47,187 bases of DNA, from contig JADKJV010000022.1 of the NCBI GenBank assembly GCA_016720825.1, positions 1 through 47,187 on the forward strand. The letters run 5' to 3'. The position numbers and the translations under genes were made by a program. Under the pieces are notes generated by a model that did no database searches, was not told where the DNA came from, and was given only the letters and a program-made list of their open reading frames with translations. Origin of the DNA: Chitinophagaceae bacterium. GTDB taxonomy: Bacteria > Bacteroidota > Bacteroidia > Chitinophagales > Chitinophagaceae. Each line of letters starts with the position of its first letter. Position 1 is the stretch's first letter. Below, piece by piece: positions 30,730 to 40,123 of the stretch.

Positions 30730-31980
30730 CTACTCTGCCCCTTTATTTCCCGTCAGGTTTGTCAGGTTAAACGTAACACTAAAAAACACCCCGGCCCTGA
30801 ACTGCGATAATACCGGGATACTGAAATTCAGATCCGGAACTCTTTGCCCGGTTTTCCAGCCATTGGTCAGACGGTCAACTTTGGCTCCGGAGATGCCTGC
30901 GGAAATAATGACCGGTTCGTTCTTGCCTAACAAAGTGCAGAGTCCGAGCATAAAATGGATGTCTTTTTTCTCGCCCAGCAATGGAACGCCAAACCCAAAA
31001 GTGCCGCCCCAGCGAAGTCCGTTAGTATTATAATTGTAAAAATGAATAAACGTACTCAGTACGGGTGTGAACAGATCCCCGCTTCCCTGGCCAATAGTAG
31101 TGTCCGGGTTGATAAAATAGGAACGGTTTTTATCAGGGAAATAATTAAAACTGATACCCAGCGAATTTCTCAGCCTTAAACTGGGACCGGATTGAATAGG
31201 GAAATACCTGATCACTGTATCTACAGCAAAACTGTCTTTTGCATTCCTGGGGAATACGGATAATCTCAGTTCTGTGTAATCCGCCTGGCCGTTCACTGTA
31301 TACTGGAAACTGAAATCAGTGAGCATGATAGATGTATATGTATTATAGATGGCAATCAGGTTATCATTAAATGCATAACGCAGTATCGTTTCACCTGCTT
31401 CGGAATTCACAGTCCTTTTGGCCTGGTCCAGTTCCTGTCCCATAGCCCTGATCTCTTTTTGGGTAATACTGTCTTTCCCGAAAACTTCTTTCATGGCTTC
31501 ACGGGCACCGTTTTTAATCTGGGCCGATGATAATTTCGGATCATATTGAAGTGTGGTCAGTTTCTCAGAGAGTTCGGTAAACTTCACAGACTGCATTTGA
31601 AGTTCTTTCGTTTTTTTGTCTATAACAGGATCATTCGGCAAACCTTTATTTATACCAAGACTCACAAAATTGGAACTGCCGGATCCTTTGATCAGCGAAG
31701 AAATAAACATTCCTACATGACTGGTTTCTTCTTCCACCGGCTTCTTGAATGCGGTCACTTTCGCATTCCAGTAGAATGGATTGAAGTTGTTTACAACAAG
31801 GCTGATTCGTCCCGGTTGTTTCATCCGGATGGATTTCACGACTATCGTGTCTTTGCCTTTATCCTTCCGTAAATAAACTGACTGGTCTGTTTGCAGATCA
31901 TGTTTAATGAAATATTCCTGGGCCTGGCTGGTTAAAGTAAATAACAGAGCCATGGCAACGGTGGAGAAGAATGGTTTCAT
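30730..31980 (-). CDS. Exported protein of unknown family with predicted C-terminal beta-barrel
   Basis: A 416-residue protein from ATG 31980, which begins a signal peptide (MKPFFSTVAMALLFTLTSQAQ). Residues ~25-75 are a beta domain, ~100-200 a helical and charged part (KELQMQSVKFTELSEKLTTL, then REAMKEVFGKDSITQKEIRAMG), and from ~270 on there are alternating strands (LRLRNSLGISFNYF, GLRWGGTFGFGVPLL, FRAGVFFSVTFNLTN) like an outer-membrane barrel. No family recognised. The layout resembles the last part of the protein at 37460-40116. A possible -7 element lies just upstream at 31998-32005. Confidence 0.7.
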   Translation of the reverse strand: MKPFFSTVAMALLFTLTSQAQEYFIKHDLQTDQSVYLRKDKGKDTIVVKSIRMKQPGRISLVVNNFNPFYWNAKVTAFKKPVEEETSHVGMFISSLIKGSGSSNFVSLGINKGLPNDPVIDKKTKELQMQSVKFTELSEKLTTLQYDPKLSSAQIKNGAREAMKEVFGKDSITQKEIRAMGQELDQAKRTVNSEAGETILRYAFNDNLIAIYNTYTSIMLTDFSFQYTVNGQADYTELRLSVFPRNAKDSFAVDTVIRYFPIQSGPSLRLRNSLGISFNYFPDKNRSYFINPDTTIGQGSGDLFTPVLSTFIHFYNYNTNGLRWGGTFGFGVPLLGEKKDIHFMLGLCTLLGKNEPVIISAGISGAKVDRLTNGWKTGQRVPDLNFSIPVLSQFRAGVFFSVTFNLTNLTGNKGAE

Positions 31981-31997
31981 GTTGCCGGATTTGTAAG

Positions 31998-32005
31998 GAA
32001 AGTTA
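31998..32005 (-). promoter_or_regulatory. Candidate -7 promoter element
   Basis: On the minus strand this reads TAACTTTC, one base off the Bacteroidota TAnnTTTG element, 17 bases before ATG 31980. This short spacing agrees with other genes in the window. No clear -33 element was identified. Confidence 0.4.
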
Positions 32006-32101
32006 GCGCAGCAACTGAATAAAGAAGATAACATGGATCATGTGATTGCATTAAACACAAGTTCCATCGGTTTTTTCAGGCTTTGTATTGATTTAAGGCA
32101 A

Positions 32102-33931
32102 CTATCCGGCAAATTCCCATACCGTTCTGTAAACCCCGGCCTTTTCCACATAATCCAGGAAGGCATTAAAGAAGGCGTCTGGCCCTACTGTGGCTGAGTC
32201 GCCGATGACAAATAACTGCTGTTGTGCCCTGGTAATGGCTACATTCATCCGGCGGTAATCTTTCAGGAACCCAATGTCACCATCATCATTACTCCGGACT
32301 AACGAAACAATAATTGTTTCTTTTTCCTGTCCCTGGAAACTGTCAACCGTGCTTATGCGCATACCCGCCGGTAACAATTCACGGGCGGCAGTAACCTGTC
32401 CTGCATAAGGAGATATCAATGCGGTTTGTAACGGGTCCAGGTTTTCTGTTTCCATAAGTTTTAATACAACCTGCAGCTCACCTTCATTTTGCAGGCTGCT
32501 GCCATCGGGCCCATGGGTTTCATTATATCCCGATCCGGCCGTGTCAATAAATTGCACCGGGGAGCCCGTATTCAGTAAATGGGCTGCCGTTTTAAGCAGG
32601 CCTTTGTAAAAATACTGGCTGCTGAATCCTGCAATAGCCGGTTGCATGCGGTATTGGGTATCGAGCAGGTGGACATTAGTTATTTTACTGACGGCGGCTT
32701 CCAGAATGGAGGTATTGAACCCGGCTTTAGCAGCTTCCATACTCAGCACGGTGGGCGGTAACTGCCAGTGATCACCGGCCATAACAATATGATCCGCCAT
32801 GGGGAAAACGCACCAGGCCAGCGGTTCAATACATTGCCCGGCTTCATCCAGGATCAGTGTTTTAAAATGATGCTTGTCCAGTTCTGCATCATAAAGTCCG
32901 ACAGGCGTTCCGGCAATCACCTGCGCTTCCTCCAGCATTTTTTCTTCATAATAATGCTGGAGTTTTTTAATCTCTGTACGGATACTTTTTACTTCTTTGA
33001 ATAAAAGCTGCCGTTGTTCCCTTTCTGCCTTGCCGAAATTCCTTTTATACTTCAGGGCCATCTTGCGGAATTCTTCCGCACGTATTTTCAGTTGCTTGAT
33101 TTCTTTTTGATGTTTGCTGTCGCTCATCCGCCCTTCAGGTGTATGGGGGAACACAATAGCATCCACTTTACTGGTATTCCCTACCCGCAGTACTTTCACC
33201 TGCCGGTTCAATAATCCTTTTACGAAATGATCAACGGCAGTATTGCTTGGCGCGGACACCAGTACTTTTTCCCCGGCAGCCACTAATTGCACAACGGCTT
33301 CAACCAGTGTGGTTGTTTTGCCGGTTCCGGGAGGTCCGTGTATGATAGTGATGTCTTCGTGTTCAAGTACCGCAGCCACGGCTTGCTGCTGGCTTTCATT
33401 CAGGTTTTTATTCCTGAATGAAATGGCTGATGCATTGATGCTCTTTTTAGCATCTGCTGAAAGATCATCGCCATGGATTTTTTCAAAAATTTTAAAAAGG
33501 GATTTATTTTTCTCCAGTTCCCCCAGCGTTTTTTTCATGATGCTGCTCGTGCGGGTATCGGGTGCCAGTTTGATACCTACGCCATCATCTTCAATCCAGT
33601 CCGGGAAATCCGGGGCGAACAGCCTGAATTCGCCATTCCGTCCATCCAGGCTCAGCAACACACCCTTTACCGGTTCTTCACCGGGAATAAAACATTCGAT
33701 CGCCGCTCCGTCCCTGAACTGGCTGACTTCCGGGGGAAAACTGAGTTTGAAACTGATCTCGGGATAATCTGCATAACCGAAATTCCGGCGGGTAACAATG
33801 ACGGGGTGAAGTGCGAGACCTTCAGCCTTGAGTTGTTTCAGGGTATGTGCCTGGTCAAGCCGGTAACGCTGCGCCTGTTCTTTTTCTTCAAGATCAATGC
33901 AACGGATGAGATGCTGGATGTGAGGATGCAT
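32102..33931 (-). CDS. Superfamily 1 DNA/RNA helicase (UPF1/IGHMBP2/DNA2 type)
   Basis: About 609 residues from ATG 33931; the TTG at 33940 lies inside the promoter. N-terminal ~175 residues form the beta-barrel/stalk region of the UPF1-like group. Walker A is GPPGTGKTTT (about 199-208), motif II is LILDEAGQC, motif III GDHWQLPPTV, motif IV region LLDTQYRMQP, motif V STVDSFQGQEKE and motif VI NVAITRAQQQLFVIGD. All helicase motifs are present, so it is an active-looking 5'-3' type SF1B enzyme. Role probably in nucleic-acid maintenance. It is transcribed divergently from the OmpA-type gene across a heptamer array. Confidence 0.93.
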   Translation of the reverse strand: MHPHIQHLIRCIDLEEKEQAQRYRLDQAHTLKQLKAEGLALHPVIVTRRNFGYADYPEISFKLSFPPEVSQFRDGAAIECFIPGEEPVKGVLLSLDGRNGEFRLFAPDFPDWIEDDGVGIKLAPDTRTSSIMKKTLGELEKNKSLFKIFEKIHGDDLSADAKKSINASAISFRNKNLNESQQQAVAAVLEHEDITIIHGPPGTGKTTTLVEAVVQLVAAGEKVLVSAPSNTAVDHFVKGLLNRQVKVLRVGNTSKVDAIVFPHTPEGRMSDSKHQKEIKQLKIRAEEFRKMALKYKRNFGKAEREQRQLLFKEVKSIRTEIKKLQHYYEEKMLEEAQVIAGTPVGLYDAELDKHHFKTLILDEAGQCIEPLAWCVFPMADHIVMAGDHWQLPPTVLSMEAAKAGFNTSILEAAVSKITNVHLLDTQYRMQPAIAGFSSQYFYKGLLKTAAHLLNTGSPVQFIDTAGSGYNETHGPDGSSLQNEGELQVVLKLMETENLDPLQTALISPYAGQVTAARELLPAGMRISTVDSFQGQEKETIIVSLVRSNDDGDIGFLKDYRRMNVAITRAQQQLFVIGDSATVGPDAFFNAFLDYVEKAGVYRTVWEFAG

Positions 33932-33937
33932 GGCTCG

Positions 33938-33945
33938 CAAAGATA
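33938..33945 (-). promoter_or_regulatory. -7 promoter element of the helicase gene
   Basis: Reads TATCTTTG on the minus strand, an exact match to TAnnTTTG. It ends only six bases before ATG 33931, which would give a leaderless or nearly leaderless mRNA. The element is in phase with the heptamer array that begins at 33944. Confidence 0.65.
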
Positions 33946-34034
33946 GTCGTTAGTCATTAGTCGCTAGTCATTAGTCCCTCGCGATTACCGGCTGTTGACT
34001 AACTACTTGCGACTAGTGACTTGCGACTAAATAC
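33944..34034. repeat. Heptamer array R5, two inverted halves between divergent promoters
   Basis: Left half 33944-33978: TAGTCGT, TAGTCAT, TAGTCGC, TAGTCAT, TAGTCCC. Right half 33993-34034: TGTTGAC, TAACTAC, TTGCGAC, TAGTGAC, TTGCGAC, TAAATAC, which is the same unit on the other strand. Each half runs outward into a TATCTTTG -7 element. The centre (about 33979-33992) is not periodic. The halves can pair as an imperfect hairpin. Confidence 0.85.
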
Positions 34035-34042
34035 TATCTTTG
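34035..34042 (+). promoter_or_regulatory. -7 promoter element of the OmpA-type gene
   Basis: TATCTTTG, an exact TAnnTTTG match, 20 bases before ATG 34063, directly after the right half of array R5. The TTG triplets within the array (34007, 34021) could serve as -33 elements, although their spacing is not ideal. Confidence 0.65.
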
Positions 34043-34062
34043 TGTCATTAAATTCATCCAAT

Positions 34063-34956
34063 ATGAAATCTCTTCAAATTCTAGCCCTCGCTACATTAGT
34101 ATTCTTCACTTCCTGTGTCAGCAGTAAAAAATTCAAATCAGCGCAGGATGATTATGTCCGCCTGCAGAACCAATATACTACACTCGAAAAAGAGAATAAA
34201 GAATGCGGGGAAGAAAAAGCTATTCTCGCCCGCCAGAAAGAGGCCCTCGAACGTGAAAAAGCCCAGCTGAACGGACAGATTACTGACCTCAACAGCCAGG
34301 TGGATTTCCTCAAACAAAATAATAACCAGGCGCTCCGCCAGCTGGAGAATATGTCGGTAATCACCAGCCAGCAGGCCGAGAGTATTAAAAAATCTATGGA
34401 TAATATTGGCGCCAAAGACGCCTATATCCAGACGTTGCAGCAGCAAATGGCCCATAAGGATTCGCTGAACATGGCGCTGGTGATGAACCTGAAAGGCGCT
34501 ATTGGCAACCTGGATGATAAAGACATTAATATAAAGATTGATAAAGGCGTTGTTTATATTGATATTTCTGACAAGCTTTTATTCCGCAGCGGAAGTTTTG
34601 ATGTTACTGAGAATGCAAAAACGGTGTTAGGTAAAGTGGCATTGGTTTTAAAGAACCAGCCTGATATTGAATTCATGATTGAAGGCCATACTGATAATGT
34701 ACCTTATACCGGAAATGGCACCTTGCTGGACAACTGGGACCTCAGTGTAAAACGCGCTACTTCTGTAGTTAGGATTCTCCAGAAACAATATGGTTTGGAT
34801 CCTGCTAAAATGGCGGCTGCCGGCCGCGGAGAGTATTTGCCCATTCAGGATAACACCACGAAAGACGGAAGGGCGGCAAACCGCCGGACCCGGATCGTGA
34901 TCCTGCCAAAACTTGACCAGTTCTTTAAATTACTGGAGCCAGGCGGCGGGAAATAA
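34063..34956 (+). CDS. OmpA-family peptidoglycan-binding lipoprotein
   Basis: A 297-residue lipoprotein; ATG 34063 gives MKSLQILALATLVFFTSC with the lipobox Cys at about 18. Residues ~25-140 form a coiled coil rich in Glu, Lys and Gln, like a tail-fibre or Pal-linker stalk. Residues ~160-290 are the OmpA C-terminal domain with FMIEGHTDNVPYTG, LSVKRATSVVRILQ and the NRRTRIVILP motif; the Asp and Arg that bind diaminopimelate are present. It tethers the outer membrane to the cell wall. Single gene with its own promoter and terminator. Confidence 0.93.
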   Translation: MKSLQILALATLVFFTSCVSSKKFKSAQDDYVRLQNQYTTLEKENKECGEEKAILARQKEALEREKAQLNGQITDLNSQVDFLKQNNNQALRQLENMSVITSQQAESIKKSMDNIGAKDAYIQTLQQQMAHKDSLNMALVMNLKGAIGNLDDKDINIKIDKGVVYIDISDKLLFRSGSFDVTENAKTVLGKVALVLKNQPDIEFMIEGHTDNVPYTGNGTLLDNWDLSVKRATSVVRILQKQYGLDPAKMAAAGRGEYLPIQDNTTKDGRAANRRTRIVILPKLDQFFKLLEPGGGK

Positions 34957-34976
34957 AAAAAACGGAATTAATTATA

Positions 34977-35002
34977 AAAGGGACTGCACATGCAGTCCCT
35001 TT
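34977..35002 (+). terminator. Intrinsic terminator after the OmpA-type gene
   Basis: A perfect 12-base-pair stem (34977-34988 and 34991-35002; AAAGGGACTGCA and its complement) followed by GCTTTTT. It lies 20 bases after the stop codon. Confidence 0.88.
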
Positions 35003-35079
35003 GCTTTTTCCATATAGCCCTGCCGCTGTAACTTTACTTCATAGAAGATTTTATATTATACGAATCTGTTACGCCATCC

Positions 35080-35370
35080 ATGCATGTCGTTATTACCGCT
35101 GCATTTACCGAAAAGGGCCTTGTCGTGGAAGGGTATGATTGCGGTGAAACGGTGAAAGAAACCTGGGGTGATGCCGACTATGAATACAATGCAACTGTTC
35201 TGAATGAGTCGCTTCCTTTATTATATGCTTCGGTGGGAATTGAAAACGGGAACAGGTCTGATCTCCTGGTCAGGCTGAAAGAACTGTTCCATACAAATAC
35301 AGCGTTCAGTGATTTCTGCGGGTGTCTGAATGACAGCAGTATTCCCTTTACTGGTTTTTCCTGGACCTGA
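35080..35370 (+). CDS. Small hypothetical protein
   Basis: A 96-residue acidic protein (MHVVITAAFTEKGLVVEGYD...) without signal peptide or membrane segment. I do not recognise a family. The sequence is compatible with a small cytoplasmic alpha/beta protein. A weak -7-like string, TAACTTTA, lies about 45 bases upstream at 35028-35035. It follows the terminator of the OmpA-type gene and has own context only. Coding bias looks reasonable, and the antisense frame here is a poorer candidate. Confidence 0.6.
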   Translation: MHVVITAAFTEKGLVVEGYDCGETVKETWGDADYEYNATVLNESLPLLYASVGIENGNRSDLLVRLKELFHTNTAFSDFCGCLNDSSIPFTGFSWT

Positions 35371-35423
35371 TCATACAGAATCAATCAATTAGAACGTATC
35401 CTGATTTCTCAATTTTTATTCCG

Positions 35424-35431
35424 TAACTTTT
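35424..35431 (+). promoter_or_regulatory. Candidate -7 promoter element for the crystallin-like gene
   Basis: TAACTTTT, one base from TAnnTTTG, 62 bases before ATG 35494. No -33 element is clear, so this is weak evidence. Confidence 0.3.
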
Positions 35432-35493
35432 CTATCCACTCCCTGCATGCCACACTCATGCCCGGCATTGATTTGCGAAACAAAAACCAGTAT

Positions 35494-37299
35494 ATGAAAA
35501 AAAATTACAGCGCTTTGCTGGCTTTTCTTCTTTGCTCCGGCATATTTGCGCAAAAACCAACACGGCGGCTTGACCGCACAATCCCTGTAACCACATTACA
35601 AATCCAGAATTCGGCTGTCGTTTTGTATGATGGTGCCGGATTTACCGGTAACAGTAAATCATTGGGTGCCGGTCAGGTTCGGCTCAATGATTTCAATGAT
35701 GTGGCCTCATCCATTAAATTATCACCCGGTTATTGTGCCGTTATTTATGAACATGCAGACAATGCGGGCGGTTATGGTATCTGGGTCGACTTCCTGGAAG
35801 ATTGTGCAGATCTGTCAGCGTATCATTTCAACGACAAAACTTCATTCATCAATGTGTTCAGTACCCAAAAGCCCGGATATATTTTTGTAAGGAACAGCAT
35901 GAAAGATGGGCAATTCGTGGCCGGTCATTGGGAAAGGGAAAGAGCTAATCCTGCACTGAATCCTTCCCCGGGCACGGTTCCTGTTACAGGGCCCTATTTA
36001 CCCGGCAGGGAAGTGGTGGCAACGAGTTTGCAGGTAAATGGACCGGTAACAACTATTGCTACTTTAGGTACATTAACCAATGAAGATAAAATGCTCTGGG
36101 AAAAGGCCACTAACGACCAGTCCGGTATTATCGGTAACGATTACAGGGGTATTGAAGAACTGGGCTCCGCCTGTTTCGAAAGGGCCTCTAATAATTTATT
36201 AATCCCGGATAATATCAATTTCTGGTATCTGCAAAAGCAGGCCAACGACCACCGCAGTGTGGTTTTTTTCAAACGGACACTTGCCGGTACCGTGCGCGAA
36301 ACGCATCAGTCAAACATTTCAGGTACTTATCAGGATTATGATATCAACGTGGATATTATCCCGGATGAACATTACAAATATTTACTTACAGATGCCCATC
36401 CGCGTGAGTACACTTCAATTATGTCGGCAGAGTATAACGGTACCCGGATAGTCCCTTTCCTGGAAGATGCTGGCCAGCATGATTGTGATGATCCGAATTC
36501 ACAAGCATCATTCGAAGCACTCGAAGCTGAAATTGCACCCGAATACTGGCCACAGGGTGATCACAAGTACGGGCGATCAAAGTTGACAGACCTCTGTCTC
36601 ATCCAGACCGGTGGTAAAATGTGCGTGTATGGCCCGTGGATCTATGATAAAGGACATTGCTGCCATCCCGAAATACACCCTGCTGAACAACTCTGGTGGA
36701 GTAATAAAACCGGGAATGGCATCCGCTATAATTGCAACGTAATCTGTGATGCGTCCCGCCGTTTTTTATGGAGAAACCAGATGGATGACGGAACAAAACT
36801 CAAACCCTGGGGTGAACCACCCATCAAGGGGATTTTTGCCATTGCGCTTGATATCCCGCCCGGTCGCCCAGAAGTAGCATTAAATGATATTACCAGGCAA
36901 TATGAAGTGGCCAACATCGAGGACTATAATGTGATGGATTATGGCAATACGGATCAGACCTACAGTCTTGAATATGCAGGTAAAAAACTGATCACCTTTA
37001 TCCCGCACAACAATGCGTTTCAAGTTTCTTTCGAGCATATTGGTACAGATCCCGCTACTGGTAATATCCGCGGTTTCCTGGTGATTGAGACTTCTGTGGG
37101 AAAAACTATCCAGACAGCAACAGAGCGCATGGTGCCGTCAGGTCAGGGCTTTCAAAAAGTGACAATCCCGCCAAATACCGATCCTTCAAAAGTGCCGCAG
37201 CAGTACGAAAAGTTATTTTACCAGAAACAGGACGGTCGGTATATGTTTACTGTGACGATGACGCCAGTTTCAAACAGACCGGGGAATGTAATTCAGTAG
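35494..37299 (+). CDS. Exported beta/gamma-crystallin-like protein with HEIHP-type domain
   Basis: About 601 residues from ATG 35494, which starts a signal peptide (MKKNYSALLAFLLCSGIFAQ). Residues ~30-120 look like a two-motif beta/gamma-crystallin (VVLYDGAGFTGNSKSLG and IYEHADNAGGYGIWVD), a fold that often binds calcium. The rest is an unassigned large domain. Around residues 373-402 is a striking stretch, VYGPWIYDKGHCCHPEIHP, containing Asp, several His and Cys residues and an EIHP string, which would suit a metal site. No catalytic family is recognised with certainty. It is followed by two more exported proteins of unknown function on the same strand. Confidence 0.75.
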   Translation: MKKNYSALLAFLLCSGIFAQKPTRRLDRTIPVTTLQIQNSAVVLYDGAGFTGNSKSLGAGQVRLNDFNDVASSIKLSPGYCAVIYEHADNAGGYGIWVDFLEDCADLSAYHFNDKTSFINVFSTQKPGYIFVRNSMKDGQFVAGHWERERANPALNPSPGTVPVTGPYLPGREVVATSLQVNGPVTTIATLGTLTNEDKMLWEKATNDQSGIIGNDYRGIEELGSACFERASNNLLIPDNINFWYLQKQANDHRSVVFFKRTLAGTVRETHQSNISGTYQDYDINVDIIPDEHYKYLLTDAHPREYTSIMSAEYNGTRIVPFLEDAGQHDCDDPNSQASFEALEAEIAPEYWPQGDHKYGRSKLTDLCLIQTGGKMCVYGPWIYDKGHCCHPEIHPAEQLWWSNKTGNGIRYNCNVICDASRRFLWRNQMDDGTKLKPWGEPPIKGIFAIALDIPPGRPEVALNDITRQYEVANIEDYNVMDYGNTDQTYSLEYAGKKLITFIPHNNAFQVSFEHIGTDPATGNIRGFLVIETSVGKTIQTATERMVPSGQGFQKVTIPPNTDPSKVPQQYEKLFYQKQDGRYMFTVTMTPVSNRPGNVIQ

Positions 37300-37459
37300 T
37301 GTCCGTTTTTCATTGTTTTTAAAAATGGAGGATTGAGAAAACGCTGTGGCTCAACGAAACATAGAGGGGGAATTTCTGTAATTAAAAAGGTGTTTTAACG
37401 GTATAGGGCTAAGTTTTATATGTCCATTTTCGGGGCATAAACCAACTTATACCAACTCC

Positions 37460-40116
37460 ATGCTTACTTTTTACCGGAAACTGCTGCTGTTGTGTCTTGT
37501 AACAGCCGTTTTCACCTCCACACAGGCCCAGAAAAGGACTATTCTCCAAAAAGGAGATAAGATCAAACTGGAATTCGACGAATATGGAAAGCTGAAATCG
37601 GCCCCTCCCGGGTTTGTATTGAAAACGGGGAGGACATATTCGTTTGACATTACGTCTGATACAGCCAAAAAAAGGCAGAAAGAACTGTTTGAATTTGTGA
37701 AAAAAAACCTGGCAGCCACACTAGCCAGGCTGGAGAATCCCGATGATAATTTTTCGATGATTTGCAGTGCATACCTGGTCAAAACAGATATGAGTGAACT
37801 AAAAAAGGAAATGAATGAGTTGTATGGAATCCTGACTGATAAAAAGCCTGTTGAAGCTTTTGGCAAAAGTGTATCAATGTTTAAATATTTTCTCGGCAGG
37901 AATTTTTTACAAACCTCCCTGTTTTTTGATGTTGCGAATTATAAACCGCAATTTTATCAGGGGACAGCTTCACAAAAAGGAAAAGGGGGAGGGGGCGGAA
38001 GTTCCAATACTATAAAAGCTCCGGATGATTCACTTGAAATTACTTTGACGTCAGTAGATATCAGGAAAAAATTCCTGAGTGATTACTTTATAGAATCCAT
38101 GAAGGTTTATGGCAGTGTATTTAACAAGATTAAGCCAGTTTAATTTTATACAAATGATATTCGCAGGGACGATAAACTGGCGCTCAGTATATATAAGATT
38201 CAAAAAGAATTGTCTGGCCTGATACAACAGCGGGAAGGCCGCGCAAACCCCGAAGTTTATTTTTGCGATGCCGTTTTGTATAACGAATATCTTTCCATGC
38301 TGGAACAAATAAGCGCATTTGAAAAGGATAATAATCTGATAAGCATTTTGAAAACAGACTGGCTGGCATCCTGGTTATGGTTTGAGGAAGGTGCATTAAC
38401 ATTAAGCCCTTTAGGGTATACATCCCCTGAATTGCTGGACCGGATTAATATCTCTGATACAGCCCGTTCCATAGTATTTGACCGGTATATAGATTCATTG
38501 ATAAACAGGATGATCGTTTCTCCTGAGTTGACAGAACCCCGTGCAAGGGTAGCTCTCATGGATTCCCTTTTAAAACTAAGGGGAACGGGTAAAACAAGGT
38601 ATAGCAAAACTGCACTCATCCAGCAAATGGAAAAAGAAAACAAGCAGAAAAAGGTAAAAGCTGAAGAGGTTAACACAATTACACAACAACTTGTTTTCAG
38701 GTCTGTCAAACCAGGCAGGCTGGATGGCGCCTTTATAGGTGGTTTTGATGCTTCAGGTTCTCTTAAAAAAATGGATTCCAAACGAAGTTTTACTGTGCCG
38801 AACGATTTTAATCAGGAGGTACTGGTTTATAATTTGAAACCTGGCCAGGATTTTTCTGTGACCAAAACAGCTGAAAATATTCCTGACCAGTCAAAACTGA
38901 TTACTGATTTAAACCAGGCCGGCGATCTGTTCTCAGGAATTGCCGGAAATGCTTCTACTGCTTTAGCAGGATTCAATGCCGTGTTTAAGGAAAATTAGTT
39001 ACTGGGAATAAAATGACTCCATTTGTGATCAATTTTCAGGACCTTGATTTGCAATCCGTGAATAAGTTGGTGAATGATAAGGCAAACGCCGGCAAAGATT
39101 ATTTTTTAAATTTCACATTGAAAGACGGCTTGTTAAAAGGGGTTTATTCTGCGGAAACTGGCAATGTTAAAGACCAGACTGTGGATCTTATTAAATTATA
39201 TGAAGATTACTGGCGTAAAAGCGAATACGGGAATTGTGCACTGATCCGGTCGAGGGTGGAGACAAAAATGAGTGAGTATTTCAAACATACAACATTCACT
39301 ATAGAAGGTGGTAAATTGTATGTGCGCGAAGTGCTTGACGTTGTTGAGTCAGTTAATAAACAAATGGATCTGATTGTTGCAGAGGTTTCAAACGAATTAA
39401 GTGTGACAAATGCGTACAATAATCTGGGTAAATGGTATAACTATTTTATGACACTTGATTCAGTTTTTGGTCCCGTGGCCAAACATCAGCTGCCTCCGGC
39501 TGAAATGGACCTTGATACTAATCGCACACCATCTTTCCGAAGCCGCTACGAGCCCCTCGAAAAGGAAACCGGCGCCAAACAAGTTAAATATGAAGTAACC
39601 CTCACCGATGCTGATGCAAAGACGAGCATTAAGCTGAAGAACACATACAAAACCGCCCCCACGCATTGGATAACCGGCAGCCTTGGTGTTGGATATATTA
39701 ATAATTCTTACAGGAGAAGTGAGGTAACAGTTACAAATGGCGTTATTACCAATTCACCCGACGAAGACAATGTACGTTTGCTCATGGGGCTGAATTTCCA
39801 TATCTGGCCTGTTATTCTCGCAGATGACCGTTCCATATTCAATATGAAAGAATGGCGCCAGGTCCGGACACGTTTATCATTATTTGCCGGTGCCAGTTTT
39901 CCCAAACCCTGGTATAACCTCCACGCAGGCTTGTCGGTTGATATCTGGGCTGGTCTGAAACTCACCGGGGGTGTTCATTTTTACAGGCATACCTATTACC
40001 AGGTACTCAATAACCAGGTGACTGACGAAAAGAGCAGGTATGAAAGTAATGGAGCCTTTTTCGGCGTAACAATGGATCCCGGGACATTCGTAAAACTGAT
40101 TGGAATTTTTAAATAA
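37460..40116 (+). CDS. Large exported protein of unknown family, interrupted by an in-frame stop and a frameshift
   Basis: Read as one gene of about 885 codons. ATG 37460 begins a signal peptide (LLLLCLVTAVFTSTQAQ). A Gly-rich linker (KGKGGGGGSSN) lies near residue 175-185. A TAA at 38141-38143 is in frame with the following coding stretch, and the A run 38991-38994 is one base short: one more A gives FKEKLVTGNKMTPFVINF and joins the last part (from 39013). The C-terminal ~160 residues (WITGSLGVGYINNSY, RLSLFAGASFPKPWYNL, LKLTGGVHFYRHTYYQ) look like an outer-membrane barrel. It could also be two or three separate genes. It precedes a lipoprotein gene by seven bases. Confidence 0.65.
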
Positions 40117-40123
40117 TATTATT

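Noticed and set aside
37460..38998. Two independent genes separated by the TAA at 38141
   Set aside because: The coding frame continues unchanged beyond the stop, there is no ATG or promoter after it, and the downstream part lacks a signal peptide; an interrupted single gene is more likely, though not certain.
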